Of a stretch of 64,000 nucleotides of DNA, positions 45,294-54,006 are shown piece by piece. The notes under the pieces were generated by a model. That model worked only from the letters and a program-made list of their open reading frames with translations. It was not told the origin of the DNA and did no database searches. The stretch covers positions 1 to 64,000 of the forward strand of contig CAIVRH010000021.1 in the NCBI GenBank assembly GCA_903908285.1, in the 5' to 3' direction. Position 1 is the first letter of the stretch. Each line of letters starts with the position of its first letter. This DNA is from an uncultured candidate division Zixibacteria bacterium (GTDB taxonomy: Bacteria > Zixibacteria > MSB-5A5 > SM1-73). The translations under genes and the position numbers were made by a program.

Positions 45294-46301
45294 ATGAATG
45301 AAGCATCGGTAATAGCTTATCGAAATAAGGTGATCGAGAGCATCCACCAGGTATCTTTAGCCATAGTGGATTCCGAAGGGAGATTATTATATACTGCCGG
45401 CGATCCGAATTTCGTTACGTTCCTGCGGTCGTCAGCCAAACCGTTTCAAGCTGTTCCAGTCGTAGAATCGGGAGCAGCAGAAGCATTCGGCTTCAGCCAA
45501 AAGGAGATCGCCATCATTTCCGGTTCGCACAACGGGGAGAGAAAACATGTCCGGGTGGTGCAGGGCATTCTAAAGAAAATCGGATTGAATAAGAGCTATC
45601 TGCAATGCGGCGCCCACGTTCCTCATTACTATATCGCCTGCGGCATTACCCCACCCAAGAAGAAATTCTCTTCACTTGAGCATAATTGCTCGGGTAAGCA
45701 TTCGGGGATGCTGGCGATATGCGTATATAAAGGCTGGAATCTGAAAAATTACCTGGACCCGAAACACCCGGTGCAGAAGCTGGATTTGAAGATGATCTCC
45801 GAGCTGTGCGAATATCCGGAAAAGAAGATTAGCGTGGGAATAGAAAACTGCGGCGCTCCCACATTTGCTCTTCCCCTTAAGAATATGGCTCTCGGATTTG
45901 CCAAGCTGAGAAGTTTTAAGTCGAAAAGGCAGATTCTTTCCCAATCGCTGCAGGTGGTAGCGGATTCCATGTGGAAATATCCGGATATGGTTTCCGGGAG
46001 AAAGAGGTTGGACTACGAGCTGGCGATTCCGAGCAAAGGGAACATTTTAAGCAAAGGCGGAGCAGAAGCGCTGCACTGTTCGGTCATCTTGGATAAAGGG
46101 TTGGGTGTGGCAGTGAAGATAATGGACGGCTCTGCCAGGGCCATAGCACCGGCATCCATCGAGGTCTATAAGCAGTTGAGAGTATTGAGCAAAAGACAAT
46201 TAAAAGAACTGGCAGATTTTTATTCTCCCCCCGTATACAACCATCGAAAGAAAAAAGTGGGATTCCTCAGAGCTGAATTCAAGCTCAAACGGACAAAATA
46301 A
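45294..46301 (+). CDS. L-asparaginase II family protein (PF06089 type)
   Basis: Members hydrolyse asparagine to aspartate and ammonia. This 335-residue protein matches the second, thermolabile family: VIESIHQVSLAIVDSEGRLLY, FLRSSAKPFQAVPVVESGAA, IAIISGSHNGERKHV, CSGKHSGMLAICVYKGW and GIENCGAPTFALPLKNMALG. These carry the Ser-Lys region and Cys-Gly motifs of the family. It has no signal peptide, so it should be cytoplasmic. The start at 45294 has no strong ribosome-binding site. It lies alone between two repeat-rich spacers. Confidence 0.88.
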   Translation: MNEASVIAYRNKVIESIHQVSLAIVDSEGRLLYTAGDPNFVTFLRSSAKPFQAVPVVESGAAEAFGFSQKEIAIISGSHNGERKHVRVVQGILKKIGLNKSYLQCGAHVPHYYIACGITPPKKKFSSLEHNCSGKHSGMLAICVYKGWNLKNYLDPKHPVQKLDLKMISELCEYPEKKISVGIENCGAPTFALPLKNMALGFAKLRSFKSKRQILSQSLQVVADSMWKYPDMVSGRKRLDYELAIPSKGNILSKGGAEALHCSVILDKGLGVAVKIMDGSARAIAPASIEVYKQLRVLSKRQLKELADFYSPPVYNHRKKKVGFLRAEFKLKRTK

Positions 46302-46333
46302 ATCAATAATTACAAAACGTAACGTCGCACTCT

Positions 46334-46545
46334 AACATCACCCCCTTAGTCCCCCCTACGGGCGTCTACCTCTCCACAAGTGAGGGTGTGTCATAACTCG
46401 GTATTTTGTAGCCGCAGACTTTAGTCTGCGAAAATCTCTTGTTGAATTCCAACAACTTACGCAATCTAAAGATTGCGGCTACAAACTCAAAACACAATTG
46501 TGACACAGCCTCAAGTGTGGAGAGGGGGAAACAGGGGGTGAGGTT
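46334..46545. repeat. 212-bp imperfect palindrome, MITE-like
   Basis: The two ends are inverted: CCTCTCCACAAGTGAGGGTG near 46370 matches the complement of the sequence near 46505-46526 at about 22 of 25 positions, and both outer parts read AAC.TCACCCCC. Inside are GTAGCCGCAGAC and its partner GCGGCTAC, and TTGTTG/CAACAA at the centre. It carries no gene. I saw no target duplication. It fills most of the spacer 46302-46680. Confidence 0.65.
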
Positions 46546-46680
46546 TTTTCTTTAATCCGTCATTAATAATCCGTCATTGCTTATTTAAGATTTCTATTGC
46601 AATTTTCCCACACGTTTATTAATTTTCGAGATCATATCATCCCGTTTGATGCGGGGAAATTCTTTTAAAAGAGGATAACC

Positions 46681-47220
46681 ATGAAATCGGAAATTATAAA
46701 ATTCTTACCGGAGATTGAGCAGATAAAAAATGAAGGTTTGAAAGAACAAGTGATTTCGACCTGGGAGGATTCTATAACCAAGGGTGGATGGTCATACCGA
46801 GAGCTCGAAAAAATTCCCTTCACCCTGTTGATCCCGGAATGCAAAATCAGCCTGATAACCCATACCAGGGCAGTCACCCAAACTTCATTAGAGATAGCCA
46901 AAGTGCTTTCAGACTTTTACAAAGATAAGGTGCAAATCAACCGGGATATTCTAATGGCTGGAGCACTTTTGCATGATGTAGGAAAGATCCTGGAATATAC
47001 CAAAGAAAAGAACAAAGTCGTCAAAAGCAAAACCGGAAAGCTTTTCAGACATCCTTTTTCCGGTTCGGCTCTGGCATACAAACATGGTTTGTCCGATGAA
47101 GTAGTGCACCTGATCGCCACCCATGCGCATGAGGGGGACGGGGGATACCGGTCGGTGGAGGCGATAATCGTGCATTATGCGGACTTCATCAACTTTGAAT
47201 CGTTAGGGGGAAAGGTTTAA
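46681..47220 (+). CDS. HD-domain (HDIG) protein
   Basis: The 179-residue protein has the metal-binding HD pattern: an N-terminal His in THTRAVTQTSLEIAK, the HD pair in LLHDVGKIL and further His in FRHPFSGSALAYKHGL and LIATHAHEGDG. HD domains hydrolyse nucleotides or phosphodiesters, often with two metal ions. It has no membrane segment and is probably cytoplasmic. The substrate is unknown; GAGG lies 6 nt before the ATG. It is followed after 118 bp by the GT39-TPR gene. Confidence 0.85.
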   Translation: MKSEIIKFLPEIEQIKNEGLKEQVISTWEDSITKGGWSYRELEKIPFTLLIPECKISLITHTRAVTQTSLEIAKVLSDFYKDKVQINRDILMAGALLHDVGKILEYTKEKNKVVKSKTGKLFRHPFSGSALAYKHGLSDEVVHLIATHAHEGDGGYRSVEAIIVHYADFINFESLGGKV

Positions 47221-47338
47221 AGTCGGTTCAGGCAACGGAATTGATAAAAGTTTTAATATATTCCGATTCTCAAACTGCGTTTGTATTATACTTTATCCCC
47301 CAATCAAATGCTTATTTTTAGAAGAGTTTTAAAAACGT

Positions 47339-49207
47339 ATGAAGAAATTCCAGGCAAAGAAAGTCCTCCAAGACCCCAACCTAATAAGGATTTTAGTCAT
47401 CTTCATTTTAGCTTTCCTGGTACGGTTCATCTATATTCAGGAAATCAAAAAATGCCCGCTCTTCTATTTGCCCACCATGGACCCGCTTTATCATTTAAGC
47501 TGGGCCAAGGAGATTTTGTCGGGTAACATTTTTGCCAATACTCCCTTTTATAGAGCCCCTCTTTATTCTTTTCTTCTGGCTTTTGAGCTTTGGGTATCCC
47601 ATATCAATTTGTATTTTGTCAGAATCGTTCAAATCCTTATGGGTTCCATCAGTTGTGTTTTAGTCTACCAATTGAGCCGAAAAATGTTCAATCCCCGCAT
47701 AGGTTTTTTGGCAGGCATCTTAGCTTGCCTTTACCTCCCCTTGGTATACTATGACGGTGAACTTCTGGATACCTCGCTTACGGTATTTTTAAATCTGGCG
47801 CTTTTGCTTCTATTATTAAAAGCACAGAAAGCCCCCTCTGCCCGGAAATTTTTACTTTGCGGTGCGGTTTTGGGGCTTTCTGCCATTGCCCGCCCCAACA
47901 TCCTATTGTTTGGAATCGCCGTTCCCTTTTGGCTTTGGTTGACTTTTAAAGATAAATTTTCACTCCAGAGGATTTTAGTCTTAACCTTATCATTCGCTGC
48001 AGGGATAATCCTGTTGGTGTTGCCCGTGACTTTGACCAACTATTTTGCGGGAAAGGATTCTGTCTTAATCGCTTGGAACGGGGGAATTAACTTCTATTTG
48101 GGAAACAATTACGAAGCCACCGGTTACAAGGCGGTCACTCCGGAAATGAGACGGACTTGGTGGGGCGGCTATTACGACAGCATCCAAAAAGCCGAAGAAG
48201 CGGAAGGAAGAAGTTTAAAACGGTCCGAGGTTTCGAGTTATTGGTTTAAAAAGGGATTTGAATTCATTATCCAAAACCCGATCAGATTTCTTTGGCTCAT
48301 GCTCAAAAAAATATTCCTTTTTTTCGGGGGTGACGAGATATCCAACAATCAAAGCTTCTACTTTTTTGCCCGCCTTTCTTCTTTGGCCAAGCTGCTGCTC
48401 TGGAGGAAGATAATATCGTTTCCTTCGGGTATCATCCTGCCCTTGTCTTTGATAGGTCTGGTATGGTCATACCGACAGTGGAAAAAGTTCTCCATCGTAT
48501 TGATCTTTATCTTCTCATACACTCTTTCCGTAGTTTTGTTTTTTGTCTGCTCGAGATACCGGCAGCCGGTCCTGCCTTTTCTCATTATTTTTTCAGCTTT
48601 TGCAGTATTCTGGTGTTTGGAACACATAAAAAAGAAAGTAATAATAATGGCAGGAGAGTTATTTTTGGGTTTGGTAGTAGCGGAGAATGTTACCGTCATC
48701 GACCAGTTCTCTCCGTTCTGGGACGCTCAATCTCATGCCACTTTGGGGAGCGTTTATGTCGTAACCAAACAATTCGATCAAGCGGAGAAGGAATACAGGG
48801 AATCTTTAAAATATTATCCCGATTTCCCCACGGCATTAAGCGGATTAGGCTATATTCAATACACTAAGGAAAATTATGAAGAGTCGAAAGATCTGTTTGA
48901 AGAAGCGGTTTTCCTAAACCCGCAGGATGAATATGCTCATCGTTATTTAGGAGACATCTATCGGAAATCTCGCGACTATAATAGGGCTTTGGACGAATAC
49001 GAAAAAGCCATAGAGCTCGATCCGGAATACGGGGCGGCATATTTCGGAGCCGGAATGGCTTACGCCAATTTGGGCAGGACGGCTGAAGCCATAAAGATGT
49101 GGGAGAAAGTGCTGGAGTATAATCCTGGCTTTGAACTAGCCAAAGAAAACATCGCTACGGCTAAGAGAAATCTGGAGAGGGAGCAGGAAGCAAAAAAGAT
49201 AAAATGA
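47339..49207 (+). CDS. GT39-like glycosyltransferase with C-terminal TPR domain
   Basis: The 622-residue protein has about eleven hydrophobic segments (residues 10-440), with MDPLYHLSWAKEILSG and NTPFYRAPLYSFLLA, the loop and motifs of GT39/ArnT-type polytopic transferases. From about residue 460 to the end it is a TPR solenoid with repeats such as FPTALSGLGYIQYTKENYEE, EYAHRYLGDIYRKSRDYNRA and GAAYFGAGMAYANLGRTAEA. The transferase should act on the periplasmic side using a lipid-linked sugar. The TPRs probably recruit a protein substrate or partner. It has no obvious ribosome-binding site. Confidence 0.82.
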   Translation: MKKFQAKKVLQDPNLIRILVIFILAFLVRFIYIQEIKKCPLFYLPTMDPLYHLSWAKEILSGNIFANTPFYRAPLYSFLLAFELWVSHINLYFVRIVQILMGSISCVLVYQLSRKMFNPRIGFLAGILACLYLPLVYYDGELLDTSLTVFLNLALLLLLLKAQKAPSARKFLLCGAVLGLSAIARPNILLFGIAVPFWLWLTFKDKFSLQRILVLTLSFAAGIILLVLPVTLTNYFAGKDSVLIAWNGGINFYLGNNYEATGYKAVTPEMRRTWWGGYYDSIQKAEEAEGRSLKRSEVSSYWFKKGFEFIIQNPIRFLWLMLKKIFLFFGGDEISNNQSFYFFARLSSLAKLLLWRKIISFPSGIILPLSLIGLVWSYRQWKKFSIVLIFIFSYTLSVVLFFVCSRYRQPVLPFLIIFSAFAVFWCLEHIKKKVIIMAGELFLGLVVAENVTVIDQFSPFWDAQSHATLGSVYVVTKQFDQAEKEYRESLKYYPDFPTALSGLGYIQYTKENYEESKDLFEEAVFLNPQDEYAHRYLGDIYRKSRDYNRALDEYEKAIELDPEYGAAYFGAGMAYANLGRTAEAIKMWEKVLEYNPGFELAKENIATAKRNLEREQEAKKIK

Positions 49208-49346
49208 GAGGTTTTTTTAATTATATGTTTTTTTGTGTTGAAAAACACAGGTCAATATATTAAATTGTGAAAGTTTTGTTTAATCAGAGGATGTTTGCTG
49301 ACTCGGAATTTAATAAAGTAACTATCCTAACCATAAGGAGTCGAAA

Positions 49347-50648
49347 ATGGCCTTCCAACCAAGACTAATGAATTTGGAGCCGAAAGAGCTGCCCAATCAA
49401 TGGTATAACATAATACCCGATCTGCCGGTCCCGCTTCCCCCTCCGCTGGATCCGGAGAAAGGGGAATCGAGAATAAAGAACCTGCCAAATATACTATTGG
49501 CCGAATGCCTGAAGCAGGAATTCTCCAATGACCGATGGATCGATATTCCGGAGGAGATGCAGCAACTATACTTCCAGGCAGGCAGACCCAGACCGTTGTT
49601 CCGCGCGCTGAATTTGGAAAAGAAACTGGAGACCCCCGCCCGTCTTTACTACAAATCCGAATTCTACAGCCCCACCGGAAGCCACAAGGTGAATACCGCC
49701 ATTGCCCAGGCATATTATGCCAAAAGAGAAGGATATGAACGATTGACCACCGAAACCGGTGCCGGGCAGTGGGGAACTGCGCTGGCGTATGCTGCTGCCC
49801 TGGCCAATCTGAAGTGCACGGTATACTGGGTCAGAGCAGTGCATGATTGGAAGAGGGACCGAAAGAACTTGATGGAGTTATACGGGGCAGAAGTTTATGC
49901 TTCACCCAGCCCCAAAACAGAATTCGGGAAAACCCTTTACAACCAGGATCCAAAACACCCGGGATCTTTAGGGATCGCCATCTCCGAAGGAATGGAGGAT
50001 GCCAACAAGGACCCCAAAGCCATCTACTGCTTAGGTTCGGTGCTCAATCACGTGCTGATGCACCAGACCATCATCGGTTTGGAAACCAAAAAACAGTTCG
50101 AGAAATTCGATGATTATCCCGACACGGTTATCTCGTGTCTGGGGGGAGGGAGCAATTTCGGAGGATTTGCTCTTCCCTTTATGCATGATCTTCTAAAAAA
50201 GGGCAAAAAGATTAAATTCATCGCAGCGCAAAGCCAGGCAGCTCCCAACCTGCAGGGGGAATACAAATACGATTTTGCCGACTATGCCGAGATGACCCCC
50301 ATGCTCAAAATGTATACCCTGGGACATCAGATCAGCATGGCGCCGGTAAAGGGAGACGGTCTGAGATATCACGGGTGTTCACCCATCCTCAGCCTTTTGA
50401 GAGATCAGAAATTGATTGATACGGTGGCTTACCCCCAAGATGAAAAACATGTTTTTGAGAGAGCCAAAGAGTTCATCCGGACGGAAGGATTCCTACCTGC
50501 TCCCGAGTCCGCTTACAGCGTTGCCTGCGCCATAGACGAAGCGCTCAAATGCAAAGAGAGCGGGGAGAAGAAGGTTATCGCATTCAACATCAGCGGTCAT
50601 GGCTTTTTGGACATCCCCGGATACAGGGAAGTGCTGAATCTTAAATGA
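49347..50648 (+). CDS. trpB: TrpB-like PLP-dependent enzyme (TrpB2 type)
   Basis: The 433-residue protein matches the TrpB2 branch of tryptophan synthase beta chains, which is longer than TrpB1 and usually occurs without trpA nearby. It contains GRPRPLFRALNLEKKL, YSPTGSHKVNTA with the PLP Lys (Lys114), ETGAGQWGTALAYAAALANL, and the phosphate-binding CLGGGSNFGGFA. HISMAPVKGDG-type sequence near the C-terminus (HQISMAPVKGDGLRYHG) is specific to TrpB2. It could synthesise tryptophan from indole and serine, but no other trp gene is present, so a salvage or other role is possible. Confidence 0.88.
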   Translation: MAFQPRLMNLEPKELPNQWYNIIPDLPVPLPPPLDPEKGESRIKNLPNILLAECLKQEFSNDRWIDIPEEMQQLYFQAGRPRPLFRALNLEKKLETPARLYYKSEFYSPTGSHKVNTAIAQAYYAKREGYERLTTETGAGQWGTALAYAAALANLKCTVYWVRAVHDWKRDRKNLMELYGAEVYASPSPKTEFGKTLYNQDPKHPGSLGIAISEGMEDANKDPKAIYCLGSVLNHVLMHQTIIGLETKKQFEKFDDYPDTVISCLGGGSNFGGFALPFMHDLLKKGKKIKFIAAQSQAAPNLQGEYKYDFADYAEMTPMLKMYTLGHQISMAPVKGDGLRYHGCSPILSLLRDQKLIDTVAYPQDEKHVFERAKEFIRTEGFLPAPESAYSVACAIDEALKCKESGEKKVIAFNISGHGFLDIPGYREVLNLK

Positions 50649-50714
50649 TGGAAGATGTGGGATCAGGCGATGAATAATCACTGAAGCCATAGTCGAAATT
50701 TCAAACGGATATCA

Positions 50715-50752
50715 GGCGGAGAACCGATCAGGCTTCTCCGCCGTGCTTTAAA
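50715..50752 (+). terminator. Probable terminator after the TrpB2 gene
   Basis: GGCGGAGAA (50715-50723) and TTCTCCGCC (50734-50742) form a 9-bp GC-rich stem followed by a short GTGCTTT tail. The T tract is weak, so termination may be partial. Confidence 0.5.
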
Positions 50753-50856
50753 TGGGTCTTTATAAAAATAGCAACCGGGGATAGAAGTTGAAGAAGATTA
50801 CATTAAATGCAAAAAAACAAAAATCAAATCAGAAGATAGCTAAACCGGGAGCGGTT

Positions 50857-52134
50857 ATGTACAAGATTCTATTATCTCTATGGTTTTTGATTTTGGTTGT
50901 GTTTATAATTTTTGGGATTTCTTCAGCCCAAATCAATAACACACCTAACTCACCTGGCTCGACTATATCCGATACCTCAGGACAGATTTCTTCCTCAACG
51001 GTACATACAGAAATCGATAAAAAGGAGCGGCTGGAAAAAGCCATCAGGTATCAAAAAGCAAAGAACACACACTATTTTCTGGATCAGGGTTATACTCTGA
51101 TCCTGTTGGTCTTGTTTCTGTTCGTGGGAATCTCCGCTTACCTGAGAAGGCAAATTGAGAAGTTCACCCGAAAGCGATTCTGGGTAGTGGCATTCTACAC
51201 ATTCCTATTCCTCATATTAGCTTTCATTTTCGGTTTTCCATCCAGCTATTACGGATTCTCCCTGGAGCAAAAATTCGGGTTATCCAACCAGAACTTTTCG
51301 CAATGGTTCGGAGAGCAGCTAAAAGGCTTATTGGTTGTTGCTATTATTGGTCTTCTCTCCGTGGAAGGGATATACCTGGCATTGAAGAAGTCACCCCGAA
51401 GGTGGTGGATTTACGTCTCGGTGGTATTCATAATATTTACCGTGGTGTTGGTAAATCTGGCGCCGGTTTTGATCATGCCGCTTTTCAACAAGTTTACTCC
51501 CCTGCCCAAAGGCGAGCTTAGAGACAAATTAATTGCATTGTCCCAAAAGGCAAACGTTCCGGTGGAGGACATCTTCACCGTGGATATGAGCAAGCAGACC
51601 AAGGAAGCTAATGCCATGTTCACCGGTTTGGGAAACACCAAAAGGGTCGTTTTGGGGGATAATCTGGTAAAAGAGTACACCCCGGACGAGATAGAGGTGG
51701 TTATAGCCCATGAGATGGGGCATAATCTTTTGCATCATATCTGGAAAATGATAATCTTCTCTGCTATTATGTCGGCTATCGGTTTTCTTATCATTCATCT
51801 CCTCGGCGGTGGAATTATAAACAAATACAGGAATAAACTCAAAATCGAAAATATGGCGGATGTGGCCAGTTTGCCTTTGTTCCTTCTGATATTCTCTATA
51901 TATGGGATCATCACCATGCCGGTGATGCCAACCTACTCCAGACATGCGGAGAAACAGGCGGACAAATTCGCTCTGGATATCACCCACAACAAAGAAGCCT
52001 TCATCTCAGCCATGAACAAATTGGCTTATGACAATCTATCCGATCCCAACCCAAGTCCGGTGATAGAATTTTTGTTGTATGACCATCCGCCTATTGCAAA
52101 AAGAATAGAGTTTGCGGAAGAATATAAGTTCTAA
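50857..52134 (+). CDS. M48-family membrane zinc peptidase (Ste24/HtpX-like)
   Basis: The product has about 425 residues from the ATG at 50857 (GGGAG 5 nt upstream); a TTG at 50788 would add 23 residues. It has about six membrane helices and a catalytic IEVVIAHEMGHNLLHHIW (HExxH with His285 and His289). YSRHAEKQADKFALDI supplies the third zinc ligand. FNKFTPLPKGELRDKLIALSQKANVPVEDIFTVD matches the Ste24/CAAX protease group. Such enzymes process or degrade membrane proteins and small peptides at the cytoplasmic side. Bacterial substrates are mostly unknown. The neighbours give no hint. Confidence 0.9.
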   Translation: MYKILLSLWFLILVVFIIFGISSAQINNTPNSPGSTISDTSGQISSSTVHTEIDKKERLEKAIRYQKAKNTHYFLDQGYTLILLVLFLFVGISAYLRRQIEKFTRKRFWVVAFYTFLFLILAFIFGFPSSYYGFSLEQKFGLSNQNFSQWFGEQLKGLLVVAIIGLLSVEGIYLALKKSPRRWWIYVSVVFIIFTVVLVNLAPVLIMPLFNKFTPLPKGELRDKLIALSQKANVPVEDIFTVDMSKQTKEANAMFTGLGNTKRVVLGDNLVKEYTPDEIEVVIAHEMGHNLLHHIWKMIIFSAIMSAIGFLIIHLLGGGIINKYRNKLKIENMADVASLPLFLLIFSIYGIITMPVMPTYSRHAEKQADKFALDITHNKEAFISAMNKLAYDNLSDPNPSPVIEFLLYDHPPIAKRIEFAEEYKF

Positions 52135-52140
52135 ATACGT

Positions 52141-52168
52141 TTAAAGTTCAAGGTTCAAAGTTCAAAGT
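52141..52168 (+). repeat. Short GTTCAA word array after the M48 gene
   Basis: AAAGTTCAAGGTTCAAAG and a further GTTCAAAG run directly after the M48 stop. The words are those of the arrays at 42.4 and 53.5 kb. No core gene is attached. Confidence 0.5.
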
Positions 52169-52199
52169 CGGAGGATTAACCGATTAAGGGGAGATTTGT

Positions 52200-53462
52200 A
52201 TGAAGGGTAAGACCATAATTGAAAAAATCCTTACTCGGGCATCCGGTAAGGATGTCTATGTTAACGACCGGGTGTGGGCGGAGGTGGATCTGGCGGTGAT
52301 ACGGGATTTTGGGGGACCGAACGCAGTCTTAGAGTTTGACAAGTTCACCCATAACGGAAAGGTAAAAGATCCGGATAAAATTGCCATGACCTTTGATTAT
52401 CAAGCTCCGGCCAAAGACATGAAAGTGGCGCAGAACCAGGTTTTATGCAGGGAATTTGCCAAAAGGCAGGGGATCAAGAACCTGTTCGACGTACACTGGG
52501 GAATCGGGCAGCATGTGCTTTTGGAAAGAGGGATGATCAAACCGGGGTCGGTGGTCGTCGGCACCGACAGCCATATGAATCTTTTGGGTGCAGTCGGATC
52601 ATTTTCCTCGGGTGTCGGTAATACCGATATCGTTGCAGCCTGGTACTCGGGAAAGTCGTGGTTTAGAGTGCCGGAGACCATTAAAGTCGTTTTTAAGGGA
52701 AAATACAAAGAACCGGCATCGGTAAAAGATCTGACCTTGAAGTTTATCCGTGAGATCGGCATGGATAAAGCCAATTACAAATCCTTAGAGTTCTACGGAG
52801 AGCCAATCGATAATCTCTCCTTGGCCGGTCGATTGACACTGGGAAGCATGATGACCGAGATCAATGCCAAGATTGTTTTCATCCAGCCCAACGGTGAACC
52901 TCTGGAGTTTTTAAGGCAAAGATGCAAAGGCGAAATCGAGATCGTAACCTCGGATAAAGATGCGCACTTTTTGGAGGAGATGGAGATAAACGTGGGGAAG
53001 CTGATTCCCCAGATTGCCTGTCCCCACAGCCCGGATAACGTTAAACCGGTGGAGGAGGTGGAAGGAACACCTTTCAATGAGGGATTTATCGGATCCTGCA
53101 CCAACGGGAGATTGGAGGATTTCAAAGTGGCAGCCAGAATTTTGAAGAAAGCCGGGAAAATCCACCCGGAGGTAAGATTGATCATTACCCCGGCCACCAA
53201 AGAGGTGGCCATGGAAATGCTCAAAGCCGGATTGTATGAGATTTTTATGAGCGTGGGAGCGATGGTAACCAATCCCGGATGCAGTTTATGTACGGCAGGA
53301 CATCACGGGGTCTTGGGAAAAGGAGACGTGCTTTTGTCCACCTCCAACCGGAATTTTTTGGGGAAACTGGGGAAAGGCGCCGAAGTCTACCTGTGCAGTC
53401 CGGCGACGGTGGCAGCATCGGCGGTGGAAGGGAAGATAGTCGATCCGAGGAAGTACTGGTAA
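52200..53462 (+). CDS. 3-isopropylmalate dehydratase/homoaconitase large subunit homologue
   Basis: Aconitase-family large subunits isomerise hydroxy-tricarboxylates using a [4Fe-4S] cluster. The 420-residue protein shows MTFDYQAPA, VVVGTDSHMNLLGAVGSFSSGVGNTD, IGSCTNGRLEDFKVAARILK with one cluster Cys, and NPGCSLCTAGHHGVLG with two more. This length fits LeuC/HacA proteins of archaeal-bacterial type. It has GGGGAG upstream. The small subunit (LeuD) normally adjacent is not found, and a four-helix-bundle cassette lies directly downstream. It may therefore function with a distant small subunit; the substrate (isopropylmalate, homocitrate or a related acid) is uncertain. Confidence 0.88.
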   Translation: MKGKTIIEKILTRASGKDVYVNDRVWAEVDLAVIRDFGGPNAVLEFDKFTHNGKVKDPDKIAMTFDYQAPAKDMKVAQNQVLCREFAKRQGIKNLFDVHWGIGQHVLLERGMIKPGSVVVGTDSHMNLLGAVGSFSSGVGNTDIVAAWYSGKSWFRVPETIKVVFKGKYKEPASVKDLTLKFIREIGMDKANYKSLEFYGEPIDNLSLAGRLTLGSMMTEINAKIVFIQPNGEPLEFLRQRCKGEIEIVTSDKDAHFLEEMEINVGKLIPQIACPHSPDNVKPVEEVEGTPFNEGFIGSCTNGRLEDFKVAARILKKAGKIHPEVRLIITPATKEVAMEMLKAGLYEIFMSVGAMVTNPGCSLCTAGHHGVLGKGDVLLSTSNRNFLGKLGKGAEVYLCSPATVAASAVEGKIVDPRKYW

Positions 53463-53465
53463 CTA

Positions 53466-53499
53466 ACAGTTCAAGAGTTCAAAAGTTCAAAGGTTCAAT
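53466..53499 (+). repeat. Left word array of the broken four-helix-bundle cassette
   Basis: Words GTTCAAGA, GTTCAAAA, GTTCAAAG and GTTCAATC follow 3 bp after the LeuC-like stop. The complementary words lie at 53946-53979 beyond the pseudogene, so the two arrays are inverted. Confidence 0.65.
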
Positions 53500-53504
53500 C
53501 AGAA

Positions 53505-53903
53505 ATGAAGGTTGAAAGTTTCGAAGATTTAGTTGTCTGGATTAAGGCCAGAGAATTGGTTAATAGTGTTTATGCTGTTACAAAAAAGGATAAATTCAAA
53601 ATAGATTGGGCATTAGTTGATCAGATCAGGCGAGCTGCAATATCGGTAATGTCAAACATCTCCTAAGGCTTTGAAAGAGGCTCAAATACAGAATTCATCC
53701 AATTCCTATACATAGCTAAAGCATCATGTGGGGAAGTGCGTTGTCAGATCATGATTGCTTTTGACCAAGGCTATATTGACAAAGACGAATTCAATGATAT
53801 TTGTAACTTGACCAGAACAGAAGCAGGGATTATCGGGAACTTCATAAATTATCTTAGATCATCAGGGATGAAAGGTTCAAAATTCAAACCCGCATCAAAA
53901 TAG
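53505..53903 (+). pseudogene. Four-helix-bundle (S23/IVP) gene broken by one stop codon
   Basis: Read from the ATG at 53505 the frame encodes [34 protein letters not shown], a TAA at 53664-53666, then GFERGSNTEFIQFLYIAKAS and DQGYIDKDEFN to a TAG at 53901-53903. In the intact homologue at 29599-29946 the matching place reads NIAEGYER, so the TAA replaces the GAA/GAG codon of the conserved Glu; one base change is enough. The rest of the frame (132 sense codons in all) is undamaged, so the break is probably recent. Read-through cannot be excluded. It is flanked by inverted word arrays, like the intact copy. Confidence 0.85.
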
Positions 53904-53945
53904 TCATCGGAAGAGACGCGAAAAATAGTTATCCCCGATAATTGC

Positions 53946-53979
53946 AATTGAACTTTTGAACCCTTGAACTTTTGAACCG
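53946..53979 (+). repeat. Right word array of the broken four-helix-bundle cassette
   Basis: The words TTGAAC, TTTTGAACC, CTTGAAC and TTTTGAACC are the complement of those in the left array at 53466-53499 (shared string GTTCAAAAGTTCAA on the opposite strand). The array ends 27 bp before the DUF554 start codon. Confidence 0.65.
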
Positions 53980-54006
53980 AAAGATTAGCTTGATAGGGGT
54001 TATATC

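Noticed and set aside
45162-45347. Minus-strand open frame in the repeat spacer
   Set aside because: It covers the repeat core and the asparaginase start; no homology or ribosome-binding site.
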